A DNA stretch of 64,000 bases from Paracoccaceae bacterium (GTDB lineage: Bacteria > Pseudomonadota > Alphaproteobacteria > Rhodobacterales > Rhodobacteraceae). The notes beneath the pieces are model-generated. The model ran no database searches. It was not told where the DNA came from and worked only from the letters and a program-made list of their open reading frames with translations. This document shows, one piece after another, positions 9,809 through 16,865 of the stretch; the first letter of the stretch is position 1; each line of letters starts with the position of its first letter. Location: assembly GCA_033344815.1 (NCBI GenBank), contig JAWPMR010000001.1:2776136-2840135 (forward strand). The letters are read 5' to 3'. The position numbers and the translations under genes are program-made.

Positions 9809-10898
9809 GGGACAACACCTGATTGTTCAACTCAGAGCGTAAGGCATTGCCAGTAATGTTGTCGAAAAGCGTCACAGTTTCGGGTTTGAAACCGAGACCG
9901 ATTTTTTCACCGACAGTGGCAATTTGCCCGGAAGGAACGCGCGCCTTGAGATCACCGTTGGCCGTATCAAGCGTAATGATTTGTGTCGTTCCAAGGTATT
10001 CGGTGGCCAGCACTTCCCCGCGATACCCTCCACTGTCGCTGAGCATGACATGTTCCGGACGTATGCCAAAAACCAGTTTCCCACTGGACCCTTCCATCTG
10101 GTGAGGGACCGCTAAGGTTTGACCATTCATCTCGACGCTTTGCGCTCCCGGTGTCACGGACCCTTCAAAATGCAGAAAATTCATTGAGGGTGAGCCAATG
10201 AAATCAGCAACGAACATTGTAGCCGGCTTGTCATAGATCTCTTGTGGAGTTCCAAATTGCTCGACTACTGCATTGTTCATGACAACGATCTTGTCGCCCA
10301 TCTGCATGGCCTCTAACTGGTCGTGGGTTACATAAACTGTCGTGGCTCCCATGCGGTCGTGAAGGCTGCGCAATTCTTCCGACATATGTTCGCGGAATTC
10401 TGCATCCAGCGCACCCAATGGTTCGTCCATCATGAAGGCTTTGGGATCCCGTACAATAGCGCGGCCAAGGGCGACGCGTTGACGATCCCCCCCTGACAGG
10501 CCGCCAACCGGTTTGTTGAGAATGTCTCGGATGCCGAGAATACCGGCAACTTCCTCGACTTTGGCTTTCACATCCCGCCGCGCCATGCCTTGAGACACGA
10601 GCGGATAGCTGAGGTTCTTACGCACATTCATATGCGGATAGAGCGCGAACATCTGGAACACAAAAGCAATGTCGCGCTGGCTGGGAGGTTTTTGGCTGAT
10701 CTCTTCTCCATCAAGGTAGATCTCGCCAGACGTCGGGAGTTCCAGCCCGGCAATCATACGCAGTGTGGTGGTTTTACCGCAGCCGGAGGGGCCAAGCAGC
10801 ATGAAAAACTCGCCATCCTCAATGGTAAAACTGGATTCCTTTACGGCCGTGAAGTCGCCAAATTCCTTGCGGACGTTTTTTATGATGATCTGTGCCAC
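9801..10898 (-). CDS. Carbohydrate ABC importer ATPase (GlpS/UgpC-like)
   Basis: A 365-residue MalK/UgpC-type ATPase. Walker A GPSGCGKT is at 36-43, the signature reads GGLSGGDRQRVALGRA (Gln-to-Asp-type variation at the last position of LSGGQ), and Walker B is AFMMDEPLGALD. A TOBE domain fills the C-terminal third. It starts 6 nt after the small membrane protein gene. It differs clearly from the next ATPase in sequence, so this is a pair of distinct subunits rather than a recent duplication. Confidence 0.9.
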   Translation of the reverse strand: MAQIIIKNVRKEFGDFTAVKESSFTIEDGEFFMLLGPSGCGKTTTLRMIAGLELPTSGEIYLDGEEISQKPPSQRDIAFVFQMFALYPHMNVRKNLSYPLVSQGMARRDVKAKVEEVAGILGIRDILNKPVGGLSGGDRQRVALGRAIVRDPKAFMMDEPLGALDAEFREHMSEELRSLHDRMGATTVYVTHDQLEAMQMGDKIVVMNNAVVEQFGTPQEIYDKPATMFVADFIGSPSMNFLHFEGSVTPGAQSVEMNGQTLAVPHQMEGSSGKLVFGIRPEHVMLSDSGGYRGEVLATEYLGTTQIITLDTANGDLKARVPSGQIATVGEKIGLGFKPETVTLFDNITGNALRSELNNQVLSHG

Positions 10899-10904
10899 GC
10901 GGGA

Positions 10905-11093
10905 TTACTCCGGAAAATGGCTGACGATGATGAACATCACCGTGCCAATGAGGGTGGTGATGAAGGAGTAGGTATAGGCCCACATCACAAAGGGTTGCAT
11001 CAGCATGAAGACGCCAAGCGCGATGAGGATGGTTGCAACCATTTCCCATGGGCCGCGTTTGAATTGGATCAGGCCAGTGATGAAATTGCTCAT
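10905..11093 (-). CDS. Small membrane protein of polyol ABC importer (DUF2160/GlpU-like)
   Basis: A 62-residue protein starting MSNFITGLIQFKRGPWEM. The start at 11093 is chosen because it makes an ATGA overlap with the upstream permease stop; an extension to 11204 would run deep into that gene. Two hydrophobic segments are visible (about residues 17-35 and 40-57), ending SHFPE. Position between MalG-like permease and ATPase genes and its size match the small DUF2160 protein (GlpU) of the glycerol importer described in Rhizobium. Its role there is not well defined; it may stabilise the permease complex. Confidence 0.85.
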   Translation of the reverse strand: MSNFITGLIQFKRGPWEMVATILIALGVFMLMQPFVMWAYTYSFITTLIGTVMFIIVSHFPE

Positions 11094-12028
11094 TTGCGAA
11101 CCGCTCCGAATGTGATCCCACGCAACAGGTGTTTGCGCAGAGCGACAGTGAAGATCATCACTGGCAGCAGGAAGATCGTGGCTCCTGCGGCGACAGCAGG
11201 CCAATCAAGACCACCGACACCGATAATGGTCGGAATGAAAGGGGGGGCCGTTTGCGCCGTTCCGGAGGTCAGAAGGACGGCAAAGGCGTATTCGTTCCAA
11301 GCGAAGATCAGGCAGAAAATGGCGGTGGAGGCGATGCCTGTTGCGGCTTGAGGCAGCACGACTTTGTAGAAGGCTTGGAACCTTGTGTACCCGTCGATCA
11401 GTGCTGCCTCCTCATACTCACGCGGGATTTCGTCGATGAAGCCTTTGAGGAGCCAGACCGCGAGAGAAATATTCACCGCTGTATAAAGCAAAATCATACC
11501 CAGATGCGTATCTGACAGCCCAAGTTGGCGATACATCAGGAAGATCGGAATCGCGACCGCGATGGGTGGCATCATCCGCGTACTGAGAATGAAGAACAGC
11601 AGATCATCCGCGAGTGGTATTTTGAACCGACTGAAGGCATAGGCGGCCAGCGTTCCCAGGAAAATACTGAGGAAAGTCGACCCAAAGCCGATGATCACAG
11701 AATTCAGGAAACGTTCGCCAAATTTTGACGGGCCCGCGATCACCATATCATATTGGCGCACGATCTCTTCGTACCAGTTTTCCGGCGGGTTTGCGGCGAG
11801 GAATTCATCTGTTTGCCGGGTGCGGGTGGTGAAAAGGTTCACGTAGCCCTCAAGCGTCGGTTCAAAGAAAACCTTTGGGGGGTAGCTAATTGCGTCGCTG
11901 GGTGACTTGAACCCGGTGAGCATGATCCAAGCCAGAGGGATCATTGTGATCAGCGCGTAGGTGATGACCAGAGTACCGGCAAACCACTTGGACCGTTTGG
12001 TGGGTTCTGTGACTGAAAAACTGCTCAT
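11090..12028 (-). CDS. Carbohydrate ABC importer permease, MalG type
   Basis: A 312-residue inner-membrane permease. The N-terminus has a long membrane anchor (LVITYALITMIPLAWIMLTG). The EAA loop contacting the ATPase reads EYEEAALIDGYTRFQAFYKV, a good match to the EAA---G consensus. About six membrane segments are expected. It overlaps both neighbours by 4 nt (ATGA at each end). Together with the MalF-type permease it forms the channel of the polyol/ketose importer. Confidence 0.92.
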   Translation of the reverse strand: MSSFSVTEPTKRSKWFAGTLVITYALITMIPLAWIMLTGFKSPSDAISYPPKVFFEPTLEGYVNLFTTRTRQTDEFLAANPPENWYEEIVRQYDMVIAGPSKFGERFLNSVIIGFGSTFLSIFLGTLAAYAFSRFKIPLADDLLFFILSTRMMPPIAVAIPIFLMYRQLGLSDTHLGMILLYTAVNISLAVWLLKGFIDEIPREYEEAALIDGYTRFQAFYKVVLPQAATGIASTAIFCLIFAWNEYAFAVLLTSGTAQTAPPFIPTIIGVGGLDWPAVAAGATIFLLPVMIFTVALRKHLLRGITFGAVRK

Positions 12029-12972
12029 CTTTCTTTCACCTTATTCAGGGCTTTGACGTAGATGCTGGCCAGTCCAAAAACGGTAACGAACAGAATGATC
12101 GCATAAGCTGACGCGTATCCGGTGCGCCATTTCTCAAAGGCCTCGCGTTTTAGGTTGATCGACGTCAGTTCCGTGGTGGAGCCCGGTCCGCCCCCGGTAA
12201 GTTGAACCACCAGATCGAACATTTTGAAGTTCTCAATCCCGCGGAACAGGATGGCCAGCATCAGGAAGGGCAGGATCATAGGAATGGTGATCGTGAAGAA
12301 TTGGCGGAGCTTTGACGCGCGATCCACCTCAGCAGCCTCGTAGATGTAGTCCGGAATGGATCGTAGCCCCGCCAGACAAATCAGCATCACAAAGGGCGTC
12401 CACATCCAAGTGTCGACAATAACGATCGACCATGGTGCCAAATCGACCGAGCCTAGCATTTCGAAGCTCGAAGGCTCTTTGCCGGTGAAAAAAGTGATAA
12501 TGTAGTTGAAAAGTCCGATTTGCGGTTGATATAGAAATTTCCAGAAATTCCCGACAACCGCAGGCGATAGCATCATGGGGAGCACGATAATCGTGGTCCA
12601 CAGGTCATTGCCTTTGAACTTCTTGTTGATCAGGTAGGCCAGTGTAAAGCCAATCACGACCTGAAAAAAGATGGTCCAGAACAGAAAATGTGCGGTGGCC
12701 TGCATGTTCAGCCAGATGTCGCTGTCCGTCAGAATGCGCTCGTAGTTGCGAAACCCGACATATTCAACTTCACGGTTCAGGCGATTGGCACGGAAATTTG
12801 TGAAGCTGAGATTGATTGTCCAAATCAAAGGGAAAATGTTGACCGCAAGCAATAGGAATATCGTTGGTCCGACGAAAATCCAAGCAATAGCGCGGTCGCT
12901 CAGACCTTTGATCTTGCGAGCCACATTTGCAGGTGTGGCGTTGGCAGCGCGCGAAATGGGAGTGTCGGACAT
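12025..12972 (-). CDS. Carbohydrate ABC importer permease, MalF type
   Basis: A 315-residue inner-membrane permease with a cytoplasmic N-terminal tail and about six membrane segments (IAWIFVGPTIFLLLAVNIF near residue 30). The EAA loop reads YIYEAAEVDRASKLRQFFTI. It is the second gene of the operon, separated from the binding-protein gene by 98 nt that contain a long hairpin. The start has a GGAAAG ribosome-binding site. The hairpin upstream may lower expression of this and later genes relative to the binding protein. Confidence 0.92.
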   Translation of the reverse strand: MSDTPISRAANATPANVARKIKGLSDRAIAWIFVGPTIFLLLAVNIFPLIWTINLSFTNFRANRLNREVEYVGFRNYERILTDSDIWLNMQATAHFLFWTIFFQVVIGFTLAYLINKKFKGNDLWTTIIVLPMMLSPAVVGNFWKFLYQPQIGLFNYIITFFTGKEPSSFEMLGSVDLAPWSIVIVDTWMWTPFVMLICLAGLRSIPDYIYEAAEVDRASKLRQFFTITIPMILPFLMLAILFRGIENFKMFDLVVQLTGGGPGSTTELTSINLKREAFEKWRTGYASAYAIILFVTVFGLASIYVKALNKVKER

Positions 12973-12992
12973 TGGTCACAGCTTTCCAGTAA

Positions 12993-13059
12993 TAAGGTGG
13001 CCTGAAAGCCCACCTTACCGGTTGCGAGGAGTTGTAAGGTAGGCTTTCAGGCCACCTTA
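12993..13059 (-). promoter_or_regulatory. 26-bp intercistronic hairpin after the binding-protein gene
   Basis: Arms at 12993-13018 and 13034-13059 pair over 26 positions around a 15-nt loop. Arms begin TAAGGTGGCCTGAAAGCC. The only non-Watson-Crick position becomes a G-U pair in the minus-strand transcript but a C-A mismatch in the opposite RNA, which favours a role in the operon mRNA. It starts 11 nt after the binding-protein stop and has no U-run. Such hairpins behind binding-protein genes typically block 3' exonucleases or attenuate, giving excess binding protein. Confidence 0.75.
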
Positions 13060-13070
13060 CTTTGGGACTT

Positions 13071-14390
13071 TTAGAGCTTACCTTCGTCTTCGAAAGTTTC
13101 TGTCCAGTCCTCGATCAGTTTGTCCAATGCTTCCTGCGCGGTACCCTGATCGGCAACGACATAGTCATGAATGCGCTTTTGCATCGCTAAAAGCAGTTCA
13201 GCGTATGCTGGTTCTTGCCAGAAGTCCTGAACGGCTCCCATGGCTTCGAGAAAGTCGCCTGCAAAAGGTGCACTGTCGACAAAGTCAGGGTTTTCAAGAA
13301 CGGCTTTATGCGCAGAATACCCCCCCAGATCCCACCATTTCTGTTGAACCTCGGGATTTGCGAACCACTTGATGTATTCAAGTGCCGCGGCTTGTTTGTC
13401 TGAATAGGCTACCACCGAAATACCCTGACCACCCAGCGTCGAACCTGCCTGGTTTTGTGGGGGATTGACGAAAAAATCGATCTTGTCGCCACCGGTATTC
13501 GGATCGGCATAGAGACCCGGGAAGAAGGCAAACCAGTTCATTGCCATGGCAACCTGACCAGATTTAAAGGCGTCCAAGCTTTCTCCCATATAGGAATTCG
13601 TATAGCCGGGGGGAGTAGCAGTTTTGTAAAACTCTTTGTAGAATTCCAACGCTTCCACAGCTTCAGCGGAATTTACAGCGCCTTCCATGTCGTATTGGCC
13701 AGGCGTGTTTTCATATTTGAAACCCCATGGATACAATGCGGATGTCACACCCATTGTGATCCCCTCTGATCCACGCTCGGTAAAGATCGCGGCACCATAG
13801 ACGGTCTGCCCGTCAATTTCCCGGCCTTGGAAGAATTGAGCAATTTCGAGCATTTCTTTTTGTGTTTTTGGTTCAGCCAATTCGCGCCCGGTTGCTTCTT
13901 GAAATGCGGCCTTAATGTCATCGCGCTCAAACCAGTCTTTGCGGTAAAACCAACCATTGGCATCGCCCATCGCAGGTAACGCGTAATAATTCTCCGAGCC
14001 CTTTGGCCATGTAGAATAAGCGTAGACCGTGGCGTCAGCAAAGTCGCCCATGGAGATATTTTCCGCGTCGAAAAAGTCGTTCAATTTGACGTAATGGCCG
14101 TTCTCTGCGCCCCCACCGATCCATTGACTGTCACCAATCAGAAGGTCACAGAGTTTGCCGCCCGAGTTCAACTCGTTGAGCATCCGGTCCGCAAAATTTG
14201 GCCACGGAATAAACTCAAAACTCATTGAGTGGCCTGACTGGGCCTCAAACTCTTTGCTGAGCTCTACCAGCGCATTCGCGGGGTCCCATGCTGCCCAGCA
14301 TAACGTTAGATCTTCGGCTTGTGCTGATGCACCCAGGCTTGCGACGACGAGGCTGAGCGCGCTGGCTGAAGCCAGCTGTGAATGTTTCAT
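13071..14390 (-). CDS. ABC importer periplasmic substrate-binding protein (family 1, polyol/ketose type)
   Basis: A 439-residue periplasmic binding protein. The start at 14390 is chosen because it gives a clean Sec signal (MKHSQLASASALSLVVASLG ending ASAQA|ED) and is preceded by GGGAGGAAACAC, a strong ribosome-binding site; an in-frame extension to 14507 would run across the operators. The mature protein begins EDLTLCWAAWDPAN and is rich in aromatic residues, as in sugar and glycerol binders of extracellular solute-binding family 1. It is the first gene of the operon and so the best placed for high expression. Context of a GlpU-like protein and two ATPases makes glycerol-like polyols or short ketoses the likely ligands. 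Confidence 0.92.
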   Translation of the reverse strand: MKHSQLASASALSLVVASLGASAQAEDLTLCWAAWDPANALVELSKEFEAQSGHSMSFEFIPWPNFADRMLNELNSGGKLCDLLIGDSQWIGGGAENGHYVKLNDFFDAENISMGDFADATVYAYSTWPKGSENYYALPAMGDANGWFYRKDWFERDDIKAAFQEATGRELAEPKTQKEMLEIAQFFQGREIDGQTVYGAAIFTERGSEGITMGVTSALYPWGFKYENTPGQYDMEGAVNSAEAVEALEFYKEFYKTATPPGYTNSYMGESLDAFKSGQVAMAMNWFAFFPGLYADPNTGGDKIDFFVNPPQNQAGSTLGGQGISVVAYSDKQAAALEYIKWFANPEVQQKWWDLGGYSAHKAVLENPDFVDSAPFAGDFLEAMGAVQDFWQEPAYAELLLAMQKRIHDYVVADQGTAQEALDKLIEDWTETFEDEGKL

Positions 14391-14458
14391 GTGTTTCCTC
14401 CCTATAGTCCTTCCCCACCAATCAATACTGATTCGGCGTTTGAACTTGTTCAGGCTAA

Positions 14459-14476
14459 ATGAGGGGCGTACCTCAT
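14459..14476. promoter_or_regulatory. Probable LacI-family operator, copy 1
   Basis: Perfect inverted repeat ATGAGG-N6-CCTCAT with GGCGTA between the arms and a central CG, the usual LacI-family operator design. It lies in the leader between predicted start point and the binding-protein ATG, 31 bp centre-to-centre from the second copy, so about three helical turns. Confidence 0.7.
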
Positions 14477-14488
14477 GTCGATACACTT

Positions 14489-14508
14489 TTTGAGGGACGT
14501 ACCTCAAA
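14489..14508. promoter_or_regulatory. Probable LacI-family operator, copy 2
   Basis: Perfect inverted repeat TTTGAGG-N6-CCTCAAA with GACGTA in the middle. It shares the GAGG-GxCGTA-CCTC core with copy 1. It covers the predicted transcription start, which fits repression by the operon's own LacI-family protein. Confidence 0.72.
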
Positions 14509-14537
14509 AATAATTAAGTAACTGACAAGAATGTAAA
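14509..14537 (-). promoter_or_regulatory. Candidate promoter of the polyol operon
   Basis: On the minus strand TTTACA (14537-14532) and ATTATT (14514-14509) are spaced by 17 nt. The -10 match is poor, but the site sits directly upstream of the two operators and in an AT-rich stretch. Predicted start about 14502. Confidence 0.35.
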
Positions 14538-15093
14538 AAAAATATGAAAAACTGGTTTGGATTGTCGTACATCAGTATGCACAAGCCCGGCGCGGAGTGA
14601 CAACCTACTCTGAGCTCTGTCTTCCAAAATCGACCAAGTCGCTTCCTATGGTAGTCGAGCATAGGAAGGGAAATTAGACAGCAACTGGTGATTGACCCGT
14701 GAAATTGGCATCAGCGCGACACGTGTTTCTGCATGGCAAAAAGCTTCAATGGCCCAATTGAGGAAAGTACACCCAAAGTATCGCCTGATTAGAGCATGTA
14801 CTCGAAGTACCTTATGTAGATACAAAACTTTTTCATGAAAATTGCCGTGTCTAAAGATCAGGCAAAATTGCGCTTGGCACAAGTCCGACTAACAAAAGAG
14901 CAGAATGCATAAGACTGAAGAGTGTACTGAAACTCTGCCTATGAGGGTCAAGGAGCCTCGTCATGCAAACTGCGATAGCAGTTCGATTGTCGTGGCTAAC
15001 CTGTGCCTCAAACCCTGATGTTCTGAGTTTTCTATCGGTAACTGCAAGTAAAGATTTTTTGCCGGAAGATCATAAGCTGGCGCTTGGACCTCC
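14538..15093. other. Intergenic region upstream of the polyol operon
   Basis: About 550 nt with no supported gene. It holds a 13-bp palindrome GTACT-CGA-AGTAC (14798-14810) and a small hairpin AACTGC-GATA-GCAGTT near 14967-14982. A 78-codon minus-strand frame (14646-14882) and a plus-strand frame from 14963 have no recognisable features; the latter runs antisense into arfB. Confidence 0.45.
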
Positions 15094-15516
15094 TTATGTA
15101 TCAGGGTCCACGCGACCACGCAGGGCTTTGACATCGCCGCGCGTTTTCTTGGCCTTCAGACGTCGCTTTTTGGAGCCGAGCGTGGGTTTGGTGGCGATGC
15201 GCCGTTTCGGCGCGACCAGCGCTTTGCGGATCAGATCACCGAGGCGCGCGCGCGCCAGATCGCGGTTGCGGGCCTGACTGCGGGTTTCGTCACATTGGAT
15301 GATCAGCGCACCGTCATTGGTCCAGCGCCGCCCGGCGAGCCGCTTGAGCCGCGTCTTCACCGGACCGGGCAGGTTGGGCGAGCGTGCAGCTTCAAAGCGC
15401 AATTCCACGGCGGTGGCGACCTTGTTGACGTTCTGCCCGCCGGGACCGGAGGCGCGCACGAAATTCTCGGTCAGTTCCCAGTCCTGAATTGTGATGTCCT
15501 TGCTGATCTCAAGCAC
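15094..15516 (-). CDS. arfB: Alternative ribosome-rescue factor ArfB (peptidyl-tRNA hydrolase)
   Basis: A 140-residue release-factor-like protein that rescues stalled ribosomes by hydrolysing peptidyl-tRNA in the cytoplasm. The catalytic GGQ motif is in ASGPGGQNVNK (about residues 22-32). The basic C-terminal tail that occupies the empty mRNA channel is present (KKRRLKAKKTRGDVKAL). The start is taken as GTG at 15516: it gives the normal ArfB length, is preceded by AAAGGTGAG at good spacing, and lies just after the stop of the VOC gene. A longer ATG frame to 15597 would overlap that gene. Confidence 0.9.
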   Translation of the reverse strand: MLEISKDITIQDWELTENFVRASGPGGQNVNKVATAVELRFEAARSPNLPGPVKTRLKRLAGRRWTNDGALIIQCDETRSQARNRDLARARLGDLIRKALVAPKRRIATKPTLGSKKRRLKAKKTRGDVKALRGRVDPDT

Positions 15517-15526
15517 GTTCTCACCT

Positions 15527-15886
15527 TTAGCCCTTGGCCAGACGTCCCGACACGCTGACGGAATTGCCGGACGGGTCCTTGGCGTTGGCAAAAACATACC
15601 CCTGCGCGCGGTGCAAGGTGCCGAAGCTCAAACCCTGCTCTGCCGCCTGTGCGCAAAAACCCGGCACATCCACCACGGTGAAAACCAGCTTCACCGACGC
15701 CTGCCCTTGCCGCGCGCCCTTTGCCGCCGCATGCAATAACAAGGTAATGCCATCAGATGAGGGACGTAACTCGACGATCCGGTCGCCCGGTTGGTCGTGT
15801 CGTATGTAGCCGAAATGCGCGGTATAAAACGCTGCCATCTCCTCCATTTTGCGGGTGTAGAGAATAAGGCTGTCGAGGACGGGCAT
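15527..15886 (-). CDS. VOC-family (glyoxalase/bleomycin-resistance fold) protein
   Basis: A 119-residue single-domain protein of the vicinal oxygen chelate fold. MPVLDSLILYTRKMEEMAAF leads into FYTAHFGY, the typical first beta-alpha unit, and the C-terminal half ends with QGYVFANAKDPSGNSVSVSG. Metal-ligand positions cannot be assigned with confidence. The start at 15886 has a GGAG 9-10 nt upstream; a start at 15907 would add seven residues and lacks one. It is followed after 10 nt by arfB in the same direction. Substrate unknown. Confidence 0.8.
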   Translation of the reverse strand: MPVLDSLILYTRKMEEMAAFYTAHFGYIRHDQPGDRIVELRPSSDGITLLLHAAAKGARQGQASVKLVFTVVDVPGFCAQAAEQGLSFGTLHRAQGYVFANAKDPSGNSVSVSGRLAKG

Positions 15887-15910
15887 GGAGGTCTCCGGGT
15901 TGATCAACGT

Positions 15911-15939
15911 AAAAGGGCCACACCGATGAAGTGTGGCCC
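15911..15939 (-). terminator. Rho-independent terminator of the small transcript
   Basis: On the minus strand a perfect 9-bp stem GGGCCACAC / GTGTGGCCC encloses a 7-nt loop and is followed by TTTT (15914-15911). It points away from yhhQ and towards the VOC gene, closing a short transcript that begins above 16083. Confidence 0.75.
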
Positions 15940-16011
15940 GATCGAATGGTTTCAGGAGGGGGATCGGTTAGACCGATGTCCACTCAAGTGGTCTGCCCGT
16001 CAAGGGCTGCC

Positions 16012-16068
16012 TCAGCAGGCGACCTCCAAAGCTGTTCCGACACCTCGCTCCAATACCTTTCTTGACAC
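16012..16068 (-). CDS. 18-codon small ORF of unknown function
   Basis: GTG start, 18 codons, TGA stop; predicted peptide MSRKVLERGVGTALEVAC. It is slightly basic at the N-terminus and ends in cysteine. The start codon sits at ideal distance behind a 14-nt perfect Shine-Dalgarno sequence, which is the main reason to list it. It could be a small protein, or a regulatory leader read before the hairpins that follow. No match to a known leader peptide is evident: there is no run of one amino acid, only a single terminal Cys codon. Confidence 0.45.
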   Translation of the reverse strand: MSRKVLERGVGTALEVAC

Positions 16069-16069
16069 T

Positions 16070-16083
16070 GGATCACCTCCTTT
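16070..16083 (-). promoter_or_regulatory. Complete Shine-Dalgarno sequence
   Basis: AAAGGAGGTGATCC on the minus strand is complementary to the entire 14-nt 3' tail of 16S rRNA, far longer than the 4-6 nt usual here. It is placed 1 nt before the GTG of the 18-codon ORF, with GGAGG 7 nt away. Confidence 0.65.
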
Positions 16084-16157
16084 ACCTATCTGTTGACGTT
16101 GGTAGAATCGTCGCACAGGTTTTGAGAATTACCAAGTCTTTTTTTGTTAACGAAACC

Positions 16158-16778
16158 CTAATGGGCGGGGCTAAGCCGGGCGGTAATCAACCGGAATGGT
16201 ATGAGAGCAAAAAGCGCCAGCGCCAACTTCACCGACCAATCTGCAATCGCCAGTGACACCCATAAAGGCATTGCGGGGCCGAAACCCAGTATCGGCAGGA
16301 CTTCCGCCGCCCAACTGACATCATTTGTGGGCTCAAGAAAGATCAGTGAGGCGGAAAACGCGATGGTGAAGAACAAAGCCGTATCGACAGTACTTCCCAG
16401 CAGCGTTGACGCAAGAGGTGCCCGCCACCAACGACCTTCGCGCAATGCCGAGAAGATGGCGACGTCCAACAGTTGAGCTGTCAGGAAGGCAATGCCGGAT
16501 CCCAGCGCAATGCGTAGCGTGACAAGAGGTCCGAACTCGCCAACGACCTGGGTGCCAATCAACGAACAGATCAATCCAACGCCGAACCCCACCAGCACGA
16601 CGCGACGCGCGGCCTGCGCGCCGTAGACGCGGTTCATGATGTCAGTCACCAGAAAGGCGAGGGGGTAGGTGAATGCCCCCCACGTCAGCCACTGGCCGAA
16701 AAGAAACTGAACGAGGATATTGGAGGCAACCACAATGGCGGCCATGGCAAATATGCCGGGAAGATGAGCGCGTGTCAT
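16158..16778 (-). CDS. yhhQ: Queuosine-precursor transporter (YhhQ/VUT family)
   Basis: A 206-residue integral membrane protein with about six hydrophobic segments, matching the vitamin-uptake-transporter family whose E. coli member YhhQ imports queuine precursors preQ0/preQ1. Typical family features are WLTWGAFTYPLAFLVTDIMN with the conserved acidic residue in the second segment, YGAQAARRVVLVGFG, and SGIAFLTAQLLDVAIFSAL. The precursors feed tRNA queuosine modification. It follows the phytase-like gene by 87 nt in the same direction. Confidence 0.88.
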   Translation of the reverse strand: MTRAHLPGIFAMAAIVVASNILVQFLFGQWLTWGAFTYPLAFLVTDIMNRVYGAQAARRVVLVGFGVGLICSLIGTQVVGEFGPLVTLRIALGSGIAFLTAQLLDVAIFSALREGRWWRAPLASTLLGSTVDTALFFTIAFSASLIFLEPTNDVSWAAEVLPILGFGPAMPLWVSLAIADWSVKLALALFALIPFRLITARLSPAH

Positions 16779-16865
16779 TTGATAGTCCGTTTTGGCAAGG
16801 GTGCGGCACTTGGTCTGACGCGGCCAGACGGGCGCTGTTTAGGTCCATTTCGGGATCAGCGCAAG

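Larger units (their letters stand above)
15911..16083 (-). ncRNA. Candidate structured small RNA / small mRNA
   Basis: The minus-strand product would be about 170 nt. In order it carries a complete Shine-Dalgarno sequence (16083-16070), an 18-codon ORF, small hairpins GCCC-TTGAC-GGGC (16007-15995), CCAC-TTGA-GTGG (15991-15980) and ATCGGT-CTA-ACCGAT (15977-15963), an unpaired CCCCCTCCT (15962-15954), and a terminator. CCTCCT can pair with the AGGAGG of the Shine-Dalgarno. I do not recognise the family. Whether the RNA, the peptide or both matter is open. No clear promoter was found between yhhQ and the element. Confidence 0.5.

Noticed and set aside
10905-11204. Longer 99-codon version of the small membrane protein
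   Set aside because: Would extend over 100 nt into the permease gene; the ATG at 11093 gives the standard ATGA overlap and a family-sized product.
16070-16083. Possible 16S rRNA 3'-end fragment on the plus strand (GGATCACCTCCTTT)
   Set aside because: Identity stops at both ends of these 14 nt; on the other strand it is a Shine-Dalgarno placed correctly before a start codon.
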